Assembly (NCBI RefSeq): GCF_011058215.1
Contig: NZ_JAALFG010000002.1
Span: 1-64,000, forward strand
Source of the DNA: Devosia aurantiaca
GTDB taxonomy: Bacteria > Pseudomonadota > Alphaproteobacteria > Rhizobiales > Devosiaceae
Direction of reading: 5' to 3'
DNA: 64,000 nucleotides
In this document: piece after piece, positions 41,690-52,862 of the stretch
How the letters are laid out: each line of letters opens with the position of its first letter
Numbering within the stretch: position 1 is the first letter of the stretch
Notes under the pieces: model-generated
Seen by the model: only the letters and a program-made list of their open reading frames with translations
Database searches by the model: none
Told to the model about the DNA's origin: nothing
Made by a program: the position numbers and the translations under genes

Positions 41690-42484
41690 TTATTCCGGCT
41701 GGCTCAAGGGCACGCCGTCATAGGGAGCCGGCATGCAGGCAATGGAGACGCGCTCGAAGCGCTCGCAAAGCGCCCGTGCTTCTGCCAGTTCGGTGATCGG
41801 GCCGACCACGATGCGCTTGCCGTCGCCATCGGTTTCGTTGGCAACGACCGGCGAAAGGCCGAACAGCAACGGCCCGAGCTTGACGGTCAAATCCGTCCAT
41901 AGCGCCGCGGTCTCCGTCTCCGGTACGGCAGCGCCAATGGCGATACCATAGCCGACGCGCTCGGGCGTTTCGAGCGCCGCAACCTGCTCGACTGGTGCTG
42001 GCAGCGGCTGGTCGAGGTTCGGCGAAGGCGGGAGGCCGGGGAGGGGCGTCTGGCGGACCGCCACCGAGCCGCCATCTGCGTCAAAGGTCAGCACCTGATT
42101 GGTGCCAATCGAAGCGGTAAGATTTTGCCGATCCACCAGGGCCGTCTCGGGGATTGCTTCGAGCAGCTTGGGAACGCTGACCTCCAGGGCGCCAACGCGC
42201 CTGACCAGTTCGGTGCCGCTGCGTTCCTGCAGCGTGAAGCGGCTGACCAAGAGGTCATTGTCGCGCCGCAACTGCCCGGTCTCGTTTTGCAGCCGCGCCA
42301 CTTCCTGCCGCAGCGTTTCGATCGATGAGCCAGCAACGCGCGGCTGATGGAGGCCGCCAATGATCGACTGCGGCACCAGCAGGGAAATGTTGGACCCGAA
42401 TACGGCCAGCCCAGCCAGAAGCAACGCCACCACGCCCCACAGGGTGACGTCCGATTGCCGGAACTGTTCGGATGCTTTAGCCAA
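41690..42484 (-). CDS. Membrane-anchored coiled-coil protein with SPOR-like end
   Basis: About 264 residues. One transmembrane helix near the N-terminus (TLWGVVALLLAGLAVFGSNI) is followed by a coiled coil (ETLRQEVARLQNETGQLRRD), a second helical segment, a Pro-rich linker, and a C-terminal domain ending RIVVGPITELAEARALCERF. This end resembles the strand-helix core of peptidoglycan-binding SPOR domains. The start is uncertain. TTG 42484 has GGGA eight bases upstream, and ATG 42607 would add residues that do not look like protein and would crowd the glmU promoter. It is divergent from glmU-glmS, which make the cell-wall precursor UDP-GlcNAc, so an envelope role is an attractive inference. Confidence 0.75.
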   Translation of the reverse strand: MAKASEQFRQSDVTLWGVVALLLAGLAVFGSNISLLVPQSIIGGLHQPRVAGSSIETLRQEVARLQNETGQLRRDNDLLVSRFTLQERSGTELVRRVGALEVSVPKLLEAIPETALVDRQNLTASIGTNQVLTFDADGGSVAVRQTPLPGLPPSPNLDQPLPAPVEQVAALETPERVGYGIAIGAAVPETETAALWTDLTVKLGPLLFGLSPVVANETDGDGKRIVVGPITELAEARALCERFERVSIACMPAPYDGVPLSQPE

Positions 42485-42623
42485 GCCAATAATCCCGTAA
42501 AGAGGCCACGAATCGCGCGCGACACGGGCTGAGAGTGGTCCTTTTGTTATCGGTTCGCCAACTCTTGGCTGCCATAAATTTGTAAAATTGCCGGCACGAC
42601 CTGCCATCCCGGAGACCTGACCT
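42485..42623. promoter_or_regulatory. Divergent promoter region of glmU and the coiled-coil gene
   Basis: This roughly 140-base region between the divergent starts contains the least GC-rich patch nearby (ATAAATTTGTAAAATTG, 42570-42586). Candidate boxes on both strands overlap and spacers are imperfect, so exact promoters are not assigned. Confidence 0.35.
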
Positions 42624-43976
42624 ATGGCCGACCTGCTTTCCATCATTCTCGCCGCCGGCGAGGGGACGCGAATGCAGTCTGCCTTGCCAAAAGTGCTCCA
42701 TCCAGTCGGTGGACTACCGATGGTGGGGCACGTGATGCGCACAGCCCTGAAGTCGGGCGCGACCGACATCTGCGTCGTCGTCGGACCCAATCATGAAGCG
42801 GTGCAGGCGGAGGTCTCCCGCCATCGTTCGGGGACGCGCTTCTTCAGCCAGCTGGATCGCCTCGGCACCGGACACGCGGTGCGCCAGGCCCGCGAAGCCT
42901 ATGAAGCGGCTCAAGGCCATGTCGTCGTCCTCTATGCCGACAACCCGCTTGTTTCGAGCCTCACGGTCGATGCCATCACCAGCCGTCTCGACGCCGGCGC
43001 CGATATCGTCGTCGTCGGCTACCGGCCAGAAGATCCGACCAATCTTGGCCGGCTGCTGACCGAAGGCGGGCGGCTTCTGGCGATACGCGAACACCGCGAC
43101 GCCACTGAGGAAGAGCGCAAGATCGGCCTCGCCAATTCCGGCATTATCGGCTTCCGCGCCGAGACACTGCGCGGCATCATCGACCGCATCGACAACAAGA
43201 ACGCCAAGGGCGAGTACTACCTCACCGATGCCGTGGAATTGGCCAATGCCGATGGCAGGCGCGTCGAGTTCATCGAGGCCGACGCGGGAGAGGTCATGGG
43301 CGTCGACGACCGCTCGCGCCTTGCCGCAGCCGAAGCGCAATTTCAGTCGCTGCGCCGCGACGACTTCATGAAAGCCGGGGTCACCTTGCGCGATCCGCAA
43401 AGCGTCTGGTTCTCGTGGGACACCGAGATCGCCCGCGACGTCACCATCTTCCCCAATGTGGTCTTCGGCCCAGGCGTCAAGATCGCCTCCAACGTCGAAA
43501 TCCGCGCCTTCTGCGACATCGAAGACGTGGTGATCGGGGAGGGCGCCTCGATCGGCCCCTTCGCCCGCATCCGCGGCGGTGCCGAAATCGGCCCCGACGT
43601 CCATTTGGGCAATTTTGTCGAGGTCAAGAAAACCAAGATCGGCGCCGGGACCAAAGCCGGGCACCTAAGCTATCTCGGCGACGCGGAGATCGGCGAAAAG
43701 ACCAATATCGGCGCAGGCACCATCACCTGTAACTATGACGGCGTGAACAAGGACAAGACGGTGATCGGCGACAACGTCTTCATCGGCTCGAACGCTTCTC
43801 TGGTTGCTCCCGTGACAATCGGCGATGGCGCCTACACGGCCTCAGGCAGCGTCATCACCAAGGATGTGCCGGCAGATGCCCTGGCTTTGGGTCGGGCGCG
43901 CCAGGAAAACAAGACGGGCTACGCGCCCAAGCTGCGCGAAAAGGCGCTGGCCAAGAAAGCGGCGAAGGGAAAATAA
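42624..43976 (+). CDS. glmU: Bifunctional UDP-N-acetylglucosamine pyrophosphorylase / GlcN-1-P acetyltransferase
   Basis: Makes UDP-GlcNAc from glucosamine-1-phosphate. N-terminal uridylyltransferase with LAAGEGTRMQSALPKVLHP and LYADNPL. C-terminal left-handed beta-helix with hexapeptide repeats (VVFGPGVKIASNVEIRAF onward) and the acetyltransferase active-site region HLSYLGDAEIGEKTNIGAGT. 450 residues, intact. glmS starts one base after its stop. Confidence 0.97.
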   Translation: MADLLSIILAAGEGTRMQSALPKVLHPVGGLPMVGHVMRTALKSGATDICVVVGPNHEAVQAEVSRHRSGTRFFSQLDRLGTGHAVRQAREAYEAAQGHVVVLYADNPLVSSLTVDAITSRLDAGADIVVVGYRPEDPTNLGRLLTEGGRLLAIREHRDATEEERKIGLANSGIIGFRAETLRGIIDRIDNKNAKGEYYLTDAVELANADGRRVEFIEADAGEVMGVDDRSRLAAAEAQFQSLRRDDFMKAGVTLRDPQSVWFSWDTEIARDVTIFPNVVFGPGVKIASNVEIRAFCDIEDVVIGEGASIGPFARIRGGAEIGPDVHLGNFVEVKKTKIGAGTKAGHLSYLGDAEIGEKTNIGAGTITCNYDGVNKDKTVIGDNVFIGSNASLVAPVTIGDGAYTASGSVITKDVPADALALGRARQENKTGYAPKLREKALAKKAAKGK

Positions 43977-43977
43977 C

Positions 43978-45804
43978 ATGTGTGGAATTGTTGGCATTGT
44001 CGGCGATGCACCCGTTGCCGGTCGTTTGGTGGATGCGCTTAAGCGCCTCGAATATCGCGGCTATGACAGCGCCGGCGTCGCAACTCTCGAAAGCGGCACC
44101 ATCGCCCGGCGCCGCGCCGAAGGAAAGCTCGGCAATCTCGCCACAAAGCTCGGCATGCTGCCGCTCGATGGCCATATCGGTATCGGCCATACCCGCTGGG
44201 CCACCCACGGCGCCCCGACGGAAACCAATGCCCATCCGCATGCCACCGATCGCGTCGCTGTCGTCCACAACGGCATTATCGAAAACTTTCGCGAGCTGCT
44301 GACCGACCTTGCCAAGGACGGTTACCGGCCGACATCGCAGACCGACACGGAATCCGTCGCGCTCTGGGCGACGCGCGAACTGGATCGCGGCGCCAATCCC
44401 GAACTGGCGGTCGCGCGCACGCTGAAAGTGCTCAAGGGTGCCTTCGCGCTGGCCTTCATGTTCAAGGGCGAGAATGGGCTGCTGATTGCTGCTCGCCACG
44501 GTGCGCCGCTCGCTGTCGGCTATGGCGCAACGGAAATGTATCTTGGCTCCGACGCTATGGCGCTGGCGCCCTTCACCTCGCGTCTGACCTATCTCGAGGA
44601 CGGCGACTGGGCCCTGATCACGCCCAATGGCGTCACCATCCGCGACGGCCAGGATGCGCTTGTTCAGCGCGAGCAGATGGTGTCGCAGGCCTCGGCGCTT
44701 CTGGTCGACAAGGGCAATCACCGCCACTTCATGGCCAAGGAAATCTACGAGCAGCCCGAGACCATCTCGCACACGCTCAGCCACTATGTGGACATGGGCA
44801 GCGAGCAGGTCTCGCTGCGCGAGGTTCTGCCCTTCGACTTTGCCGAGCTGACGCGTCTCACCATGAGCGCTTGCGGCACCGCCTATTATGCCGGGGCTGT
44901 CGCCAAATATTGGTTCGAGCGTTACGCGCGGCTGCCTGTCGACATCGATGTGGCGTCCGAATTCCGCTACCGCGAGCCGCCGATGGAAAAGGGCGGTCTT
45001 TCGCTCTTTATCTCTCAATCGGGCGAGACTGCAGATACGCTTGCCGCGCTGCGCTACTGCGCCGGGCAGGGCCAGCATGTCGCGAGCCTCGTCAATACGC
45101 TGGAGTCCACGATCGCCCGTGAATCCGGCGTGGTTTTCCCGATCCTGTGCGGTCCCGAAATTGGCGTCGCATCGACCAAGGCGCTAACGGCACAGCTGAC
45201 GGCTTTGGCCAGCCTCTCGATTGCCGCCGGGCGTGCCCGTGGCGTCATCACGGCTGAACTCGAAGCGGAGCTGGTTCGTGCCTTGACGGCACTTCCTTCA
45301 GCCGTGTCGCAGGCGCTTTCGGCCGAAACGCAGATCATGGACATTTCCAAGCGCCTCTCCAAGGCCAAGGATGTGCTTTACCTCGGCCGCGGCCCGATGT
45401 TCCCGGTTGCCATGGAAGGCGCGTTGAAGCTTAAGGAAATCAGCTACATTCATGCCGAAGGCTATGCCGCCGGCGAGCTCAAGCATGGACCGATCGCGCT
45501 TGTCGATGAAGCCATGCCGGTGATCGTCGTCGCGCCCTCCAACGAGCTGGTCGACAAGACCCTCTCCAACATGCAGGAAGTCGCGGCCCGAGGCGGCAAG
45601 ATCATCCTGATCACCGATGCCGAAGGCGCCAAGACCGTCGGGCATGGTGTCGCCGACATCATCGAAATTCCGCACGTGCACCCCTTCGTGGCGCCGATCC
45701 TCGCCACCATCCCGGTGCAACTTCTGGCCTACCACACCGCCGTGTTCATGGGCACCGACGTCGACCAGCCGCGGAATCTCGCAAAGTCCGTGACGGTCGA
45801 GTAG
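43978..45804 (+). CDS. glmS: Glutamine--fructose-6-phosphate aminotransferase
   Basis: First committed step of hexosamine synthesis. Cys2 of MCGIVGIVGD is the glutaminase nucleophile, so the ATG at 43978 is fixed. The two SIS isomerase domains show SACGTAYYAGAVAKYW, SQSGETADTLAALRYC and the terminal DQPRNLAKSVTVE. 608 residues, intact. It is in an operon with glmU, and no glmS ribozyme is expected or seen. Confidence 0.97.
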   Translation: MCGIVGIVGDAPVAGRLVDALKRLEYRGYDSAGVATLESGTIARRRAEGKLGNLATKLGMLPLDGHIGIGHTRWATHGAPTETNAHPHATDRVAVVHNGIIENFRELLTDLAKDGYRPTSQTDTESVALWATRELDRGANPELAVARTLKVLKGAFALAFMFKGENGLLIAARHGAPLAVGYGATEMYLGSDAMALAPFTSRLTYLEDGDWALITPNGVTIRDGQDALVQREQMVSQASALLVDKGNHRHFMAKEIYEQPETISHTLSHYVDMGSEQVSLREVLPFDFAELTRLTMSACGTAYYAGAVAKYWFERYARLPVDIDVASEFRYREPPMEKGGLSLFISQSGETADTLAALRYCAGQGQHVASLVNTLESTIARESGVVFPILCGPEIGVASTKALTAQLTALASLSIAAGRARGVITAELEAELVRALTALPSAVSQALSAETQIMDISKRLSKAKDVLYLGRGPMFPVAMEGALKLKEISYIHAEGYAAGELKHGPIALVDEAMPVIVVAPSNELVDKTLSNMQEVAARGGKIILITDAEGAKTVGHGVADIIEIPHVHPFVAPILATIPVQLLAYHTAVFMGTDVDQPRNLAKSVTVE

Positions 45805-45814
45805 CTTCTTCAGT

Positions 45815-45901
45815 AGACCTCATCCTGAGCCTGTCGAAGGAAGAGGTCGTGGCATAATCGTTTGCCCGACCCCATGGTTCGACAAGCTCACCATGAGGTC
45901 T
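45815..45901. repeat. Intergenic inverted repeat between convergent glmS and recG
   Basis: Arms of 24 bases, AGACCTCATCCTGAGCCTGT plus CGAA at 45815-45838 and the reverse-complementary TTCGACAAGCTCACCATGAG plus GTCT at 45878-45901, differ at about three positions and enclose 39 bases. The CTGTCGAAG/TTCGACA core is a repeat family common between genes in alphaproteobacteria. A half-copy (CATGCCTGTCGAAGGG) occurs at 37188-37203 before tgt. It probably serves as a bidirectional terminator here. Confidence 0.75.
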
Positions 45902-45911
45902 TGGAGGCCAG

Positions 45912-48018
45912 TCACCCGGCCCGGATCAGCGGCAGCGCGAGGTCCTTGCGGAAGAGGTAAAGCAGCGTTCGCGCTGCTTCTCCGTCCGGTCGTTTCAGCG
46001 CCGGGTTGCGCTCCATCAAGGCCTTGGCGTCGTCATGGGCAAATTCCAGCAGGTGCCGGTGGACATCCGGCACGGCCAGCCGATAGCCCGGCATGCCGGA
46101 CTGGCGCGTGCCCAGCAGGTCGCCCTGACCACGCAGCTCTAGATCCTTCTCGGCGATCTCGAACCCGTCTTCCGTCGACTTGATGGTCTCGAGCCGCGCT
46201 TGCGCGGTTTCGCTCAGCGGGTCCTTGAACAGCAACAGGCAGGCCGAGCGCTGTGATCCACGGCCCACCCGTCCACGCAGCTGATGCAATTGCGCGAGGC
46301 CAAAGCGTTCCGCATGCTCGATGATCATGATCGTGGCATTGGGCACATCGACCCCGACCTCGATCACCGTCGTCGCGACCAGCAACTTGATCTCGTTGGC
46401 CTTAAACCGCGCCATGACCTCCTGCTTGGCCGCTGCCGACATACGGCCATGCACCAGGGCGACCTGATCGCCGAATACCTGCCGCAGCTCGGCGAAGCGA
46501 TCCTCGGCGCTGACCACGTCCAAAGTCTCGCTTTCCTCGACGGGGGCAAACCCAATAGGCCTGCGCACCCTCCGCCAATCGCGCCTGCAACCGGGAGACG
46601 ACGCGAGAATAGTCCCCGATCGAAAGCACGGCGGTGTCGATCGGCTGGCGCCCCTTGGGTTTTTGCCGAAGCACGCTGACGGCCATGTCGCCGAAATGCG
46701 TCAGAACAAGCGTGCGCGGTATTGGCGTCGCGGTCATCACCAGGAGGTCGGTGTGTCGGCCCTTGTCGGAGAGCGCCAGGCGCTGGTGCACGCCGAACCG
46801 GTGCTGCTCATCGACCACGGTGAGACCCAGGTCCTTGAACTCGATATCCGACTGGAACAGCGCATGCGTGCCGACGGCGATATGAATCGTGCCATCCGCC
46901 AGGCCTGCCCGGATGGCGCGCCGTTCCGGCGCCGACATTTTGCCGGTGAGCAGCGCAATGCCGAGCCCGGCCTGTTCGGCGATCGGCTGGATGGTGTGGA
47001 AATGCTGGGAGGCCAGCAATTCCGTTGGTGCCATCAATGCCGATTGCGCGCTGCTTTCCGCCATGGCGGCCATCGCCATCAGCGCAACGACGGTCTTGCC
47101 CGAGCCGACATCGCCCTGCAGCAGGCGTGACATGCGCTCGGGCGCCGCAAGGTCGGCGCGTATTTCCCCAAGCGCCAGTTCTTGCCCCTCGGTCAGCTCG
47201 AACGGCAAGAGGCTACGCACCTTATCGGTGAGTTCGCCGCTGAACTGCCGCGCCACGCCATGGGCCGAAACCATGCTCGAGCGAACAAGCTGCAACGTGA
47301 TCTGCCCGGCCAGATATTCGTCATACGCCAGCCGCTGCCGGGCTGGGGACCAGAGCTGTCCCTGGTCCGGATCGTCCGGCAAATGCACCTGCCGCATGGC
47401 CTCGGCAAAGGGTGGCCACTTGCGTCCCGACAATGTGTCCGCCGGGATCCACTCGGGCAGCGCCGGGACGCTATCGACCGCCTGCCGCACCAGCTTGGCA
47501 AGTGCCTTGGAGTTTAAGCCATTGGTGAGCGGATAAACCGGCTCTACGAGGGGCAGGGTGGCGAACTTGTCGGCTTCGACGATGTAGTCGGGATGCGTGA
47601 TCTGCTTTTCACCGTTGAAGAAGGCGATCTGCCCTGAAACCCATCGCTCTTCGCCGACGGGCAGAGCCTTTTCGACCCAGCCGCCTTGTGCACGAAAGAA
47701 GACGAGGCTGATGTCTCCGGTCTCATCGTGGGCGAAGACCCGGTGCGGAATGTGCGGTTTGCCGCGCGGCGGCGGTTGGTGCCGGTCGATATGGAGGCGA
47801 AGGGTCACCACCTGGTTCATATAGGCTTCGACAATGCCGACCTGTCGCCGCCGGTCGACGACGCCGGAGGGCATATGCATCAGGATGTCGAGGACGATTG
47901 CCTCCTGACCCTCGGGTGCGCCGAAAAAACGCGTCAGCAGGGCAGCCAGCTTGTCGCCCACGCCTTTGATGGAATGGAGCGAACGGAACAGCGGTTGAAG
48001 CGTTTCGGGTCTAGACAC
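45912..48018 (-). CDS. recG: ATP-dependent DNA helicase RecG, one frameshift
   Basis: Remodels stalled replication forks and Holliday junctions. N-terminal wedge domain, then the helicase core: GDVGSGKTVVALMAM (Walker A), VVDEQHRFGVHQRL (DEQH box), [11 protein letters not shown], and the C-terminal HQLRGRVGRGSQRSACLLLF. The frame breaks at about 46546 in a run of C after QAYWVCP and resumes at VEESETLDVVSAEDR. Restored length is about 701 residues. Start at ATG 48018. Divergent from sdhE-mfd. Confidence 0.94.
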
Positions 48019-48130
48019 CGGCGATTCTCATGACGCGAAAGTGGCGTGCGTCGGGAGGGCTGACAATCCCCAACAAGCCGCGTAAGAGACATGTCCAAAT
48101 CGAGAACAAAATTTGATCATGGAAGTCGAT

Positions 48131-48409
48131 ATGACGGCCGGTGAGGACATTGCTATTCGGCGCAAGCGCCTGCGCTATCGCGCCTGGCATCGCGGCACCA
48201 AGGAGATGGACCTGATCCTGGGTCCGTTTGCCGATGCCAACATCGAAAGCTATGGCGCCGCTGAACTCGATCGGCTCGAGGCGCTGATGAACGAGGAAGA
48301 TCCGCCTCTGCTTAAATGGGTGATGCGCCAGGAACAGCCGCCGGCGTCTGTGGATCGCAACTTCCTCGACCTCGTTATCGCCGATCACCAGGCCCGGATC
48401 GGAAAATGA
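48131..48409 (+). CDS. sdhE: FAD assembly factor SdhE (DUF339)
   Basis: Promotes covalent flavin attachment to succinate dehydrogenase. A small helical protein of 92 residues with the hallmark RGxxE motif in AWHRGTKEMDLILG. I prefer the ATG at 48131, which has GGAAG five bases upstream. An in-frame ATG at 48119 is the alternative. The TGA overlaps the mfd ATG (ATGA). Confidence 0.9.
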   Translation: MTAGEDIAIRRKRLRYRAWHRGTKEMDLILGPFADANIESYGAAELDRLEALMNEEDPPLLKWVMRQEQPPASVDRNFLDLVIADHQARIGK

Positions 48410-51400
48410 ACGAACAATCACCCATCAAGACCCCGGTCCGCACCATCTCCAACGTACCCGATGGCATGCAGCCGATGGCATTGGCGAAGCTGGTCGAAGA
48501 CCGCATCAAGGCGGCGCCCGATGATCCGGCAAGCGTCGTCTTCGTGGCACGCGATGGCCGGCGATTGCAGCGCATGGCCGAGATCCTGGGCGCCATGCTG
48601 CCGGGACACACGATCCTGACGCTGCCCGCCTGGGACTCTCTGCCCTATGACCGGGTCTCGCCCAACAATGTGACGCTGGCTGCGCGCATGAACACCTTGG
48701 CCGCGTTAACCAGCGGCGCCAAGGGCGCCGTCGTGCTGACGGCGGTGAACGCCTTCATCCAAAAACTGCCGCCGCGCGACGTCGTCGGAAAGATGAGTTT
48801 CTCGGCTGCCGTGGGACGCGTGGTGGATAGCGAAAAGCTGATCGCCTGGGCGTCCAACAACGGCTATCTGCGGGTGCCGACGGTTCGGGAAAGCGGTGAA
48901 TATGCTGTGCGCGGCGGCTTGGTCGACCTTTACCCGGCCAGCGCCGAGGCACCGCTCCGCTTCGATTTCTTTGGCAGTCAGCTGGAAACGATCCGCACCT
49001 TCGATCCCGACTCGCAGCGCACGACCGGAACGCTGAAACGCATCGATCTGACGCCGATGAGCGAAGTGGTTCTGACCGAAGAGACCATCCGTCGCTTCCG
49101 GCAGAACTACACCGCCGCCTTCGGTGGCAATACCGTCGATGACACGCTTTATGCCTCGGTCAGCGGCGGCTCTCGTTATTCCGGCACGGAGCATTGGCTG
49201 CCGTTCTTTTACGAACACATGGATCGGCTCGCCGATTACGTGGGCGACGCGCCCTTCGTCTTCGACGATCAGGTCAAGGAAGCCTTCGCCGACCGCGCCG
49301 GCCAGATCGCCGACTATTACGAAGCGCGCGAAACCGCGCGGCTGGCGCCGCCGGTGGCCGGGGCAGGGGCCCCATACAAGCCGATAAAGCCCGAGCTGCT
49401 CTATGACATCGACGTGGAGCCGACCGAACTTGCCGGCACGACCGTCATCCAGTTTTCGCCCTTCCTGTCGCCGCAGACGCGAAAGGGTGACGATGCCGGG
49501 GTCGCATTGCCCCAAGCTTTGCCGCCGAGCGCGTCGCCTCCGACGTCAACCTGTTCCAGGCCGTAGTCGATCGGCTTCTGGCCGAGCGCAAGGCAGGCCG
49601 CCGGGCGATCATTGCCTGCTGGAGCGCCGGCACGCGCGACCGCATGGCCCAGGTTCTCAAGGATCATGGCCTCACCAATCCGCGCCTTGCCGAAAACTGG
49701 CGCGATGCCGAAACCACCAGCGCCGCCACGACATCGCTTGTGGTTTTGCCGCTCGAATCAGGGTTCGAAACCGAAGACCTCCTTGTTCTCTCCGAACAGG
49801 ACATCCTCGGCGAACGTATCCTCCGCCCGCAGCGCAAGAAGAAGGCCTCCGACGCGCTGACAGAGGCCGCGAGCCTCAATGCCGGCGACCTCGTGGTCCA
49901 TGTCGATCACGGTATCGGCCGCTTCCTCGGGCTCAAGGTCATCGAGGCTGGCGGCGCGCCGCACGAATGCGTCGAACTCGAATATGGCGGTGACACCAAG
50001 CTCTACCTGCCGGTCGAAAATATCGAACTCCTGACCCGCTATGGGTCGGACGACGGCAATGTGACGCTCGACAAGCTCGGCGGCGTCGCCTGGCAGGCCA
50101 AGAAGGGCAAGCTCAAGAAGCGCATTCGCGAGATGGCGGAGCAGCTCATCAAGCTTGCTGCGCAACGCTTGCTGGTCAAAGCCGACGTCATGGACATCAA
50201 TGCCGGCGCCTATGACGAGTTCGCCGCGCGTTTCCCGTACGAAGAAACCGAGGACCAGCTGACCGCGATCGATGCCGTTTTTGACGACATTACCTCGGGC
50301 AAGGTCATGGATCGCCTCGTTTGCGGCGATGTTGGCTTCGGCAAGACCGAAGTGGCACTCCGAGCGGCCTTTGCGGTCGCACTTTCGGGCAAGCAGGTTG
50401 CCGTGGTGGTCCCCACGACGCTGCTCGCGCGTCAACATTTTAAGACTTTTTCCGAGCGCTTCCAGGGCCTCCCGGTCCGCGTCCGCCATGCCTCCCGCAT
50501 GGTACCCGCGGCCGAGCTCAAGGCCACCAAGGACGGGCTGGCCGATGGTCAGGTCGACATCGTCGTCGGCACCCATGCTTTGCTGTCGAAGACAATCAAG
50601 TTCAAGGACTTGGGCCTCCTCATCATCGACGAAGAACAGCATTTCGGCGTTACTCACAAGGAGCGCCTAAAGGAGCTCAAGGCGAACGTTCACGTGCTGA
50701 CGCTCACCGCAACGCCCATCCCGCGCACCCTGCAACTGGCACTCACCGGCGTCCGCGACCTCTCGCTGCTCGCCACCCCGCCGGTCGATCGCCTGGCGAT
50801 CCGCACCTTCATCTCGCCCTTCGATCCGCTCTCCATCCGCGAAGCGCTGTTGCGTGAAAAATATCGTGGCGGGCAGAGCTTTTACGTCGTGCCGCGGATC
50901 AAGGATCAGCCGGACATTGCCGAGTTCCTCCGCACCCAGGTGCCGGAAGTTTCGTTCGTTGCCGCCAACGGCCAGATGGCGCCGGGGAACTCGACGACAT
51001 CATGAACGCCTTCTACGACAACAAATTCGACGTCCTGCTGGCGACGACGATCGTCGAATCGGGCCTCGATATCCCCAACGCCAATACCCTGATCGTGCAT
51101 CGGGCTGACAATTTCGGCCTGGCCCAGCTTTACCAGATCCGCGGCCGCATCGGCCGTGCCAAGGCGCGTGCCTATGCCCTGTTCACCGTGCCGGCCGACA
51201 AGAAGCTTACCGACACGGCGGAGCGGAGACTGGGCGTGCTGCAATCGCTGGAAACACTTGGCGCTGGCTTCCAGCTGGCCAGTCACGACCTCGATATTCG
51301 TGGTGCCGGCAACCTGCTTGGCGACGAGCAGTCCGGCCACATCCGCGAAGTCGGCTACGAGCTTTATCAGTCGATGCTCGAAGAGGCCGTGGCAAACCTT

Positions 51401-51892
51401 AAGTCCGGCGAAGAGGAATACGAAGACCAGAACGAGTGGAGCCCGCAGATCTCGCTGGGCATGCCGGTGATGATCCCCGAGCACTACGTGCCTGACTTGA
51501 CGCTGCGCATGCAGCTTTACCGCAAGCTCGGCGATCTCGACGATATTCGCGACATCGACGCGGCAGGCGCAGAACTGATCGACCGCTTCGGGCCGCTGCC
51601 GGAGGAAGTCGAGTCGCTCCTCAAGGTCATCCTGGTCAAGGCGCTGTGCCGCCAGGCCAATGTCGAAAAGGTCGATGCCGGCCCCAAGGGCGCCGTGCTC
51701 ACCCTGCGCAATAACGAGTTCCCCAATCCGGCAGGACTGGTGAAGCTGGTGAGCGATCCAGCCAACCAGGTTCGCATCAAACCCGATCAGAAACTCGTGT
51801 TCGTGCGCAATTGGCCCTCGGCGGAACAGCGTCTCAAGGGGGCCGCGGCCATCCTCTCCAAGCTTGCAAGACTGGCAGAAATCGGGGCTTGA
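48406..51892 (+). CDS. mfd: Transcription-repair coupling factor, two frameshifts
   Basis: Removes RNA polymerase stalled at lesions and recruits UvrA. UvrB-homology N-terminus ([29 protein letters not shown]), RNA-polymerase interaction domain ([16 protein letters not shown]), then translocase motifs [56 protein letters not shown] and [16 protein letters not shown]. It breaks at about 49500 and about 50986, each time where GGGG should be GGGGG, and continues exactly in the next frame. Restored length is about 1162, normal for the family. Starts inside the sdhE stop. Confidence 0.95.
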
Positions 51893-52037
51893 GAGCCCGG
51901 GAGTAAAGCCGTCTGACCATAATCTTTTAGCAAGGGTCCTCGGTCATGTTATTGCCCGATTTGAGCCCTTGAAGGGCATGACATTTCTCGAGGTGGCGAG
52001 GAGCCGCCGCGACCGCCATGGAAGGCAAGGACATTTG

Positions 52038-52838
52038 ATGAACTTCAGCAAACCTCTCGTTGCGGGTTTTACGGCCGCCGCGCTCATGCTGTCCCCGCTG
52101 TCGGTTTTCGCCCAGGAAACCACCAACACCACTGAGACGCCTGCCGCTGAAACCCCAGCTGCCGCAACGCCTGCCGAAGGCGCTTCGGATGACGTCGCTG
52201 CAGCCGTCAACAATCTTGCTTCGCAGAACTGGCTCAAGGTTTGCGACCCGCTCGAAGACGGCCAGAAGGCATGCCTTCTGCGTCAGGTCGTGCTCGCCAA
52301 TGGCCAATTCCTCGGCTCGTTCCTCCTGCGCGACGATCCGGGCCAGGAATCGCGCCTGCTCGCCGTTGCCGCGGTTCCGCTCGGGGTGCTGCTGCCTTTT
52401 GGCCTCACCTGGCAGATCGACAATGCCAAGCCGGTGCGCGTGCCCTACATGCTGTGCGACACCATGTCGTGCTCGGCGCAACTCGTGATCAACGAGCAGT
52501 ATGTCAATTCGCTCAAGCGCGGCGGTAAGCTGGTGCTGACTGCCAAGAACCGCCAGAACCAAGATCTTGCTATCGAGATCAACCTTTCCGGTTTCACCGC
52601 CAGCTATGACAGTGACGAAGCGCTGACCTTCGAACAGCTGCAGCAGCAGGAATCGGGCCAGAACGCGCTTGAGCAGGTCCTTCAGGATCGCGCCGAACAG
52701 CTTCGCCAGGAACTTTCCACCGACGGCACTGCGGCCACGCCGCCGGCCGATGGTGCAGCAACGCCGGCTCCGGCCGCTGACGGCGCCGCCGCGCCGGCTG
52801 CTCCTGATGCCGCCGCTCCAGCCGCTCCGGCTCAGTAA
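52038..52838 (+). CDS. Invasion-associated locus B (IalB) family periplasmic protein
   Basis: A 266-residue exported protein. Signal peptide KPLVAGFTAAALMLSPLSVF with an AQE cleavage site, a low-complexity Thr/Pro/Ala/Glu linker, then the IalB domain (WLKVCDPLEDGQKACLLRQV; LPFGLTWQIDNAKPVRVPYM; CDTMSCSAQLVINEQYV), whose four cysteines probably form two disulfides. It ends in an Ala/Pro-rich tail. Named after a Bartonella factor, but widespread in free-living alphaproteobacteria. The exact role is unsettled. ATG 52038 begins the signal peptide. Confidence 0.9.
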   Translation: MNFSKPLVAGFTAAALMLSPLSVFAQETTNTTETPAAETPAAATPAEGASDDVAAAVNNLASQNWLKVCDPLEDGQKACLLRQVVLANGQFLGSFLLRDDPGQESRLLAVAAVPLGVLLPFGLTWQIDNAKPVRVPYMLCDTMSCSAQLVINEQYVNSLKRGGKLVLTAKNRQNQDLAIEINLSGFTASYDSDEALTFEQLQQQESGQNALEQVLQDRAEQLRQELSTDGTAATPPADGAATPAPAADGAAAPAAPDAAAPAAPAQ

Positions 52839-52862
52839 GCCAGGCTTATATAGTTTGATCGA

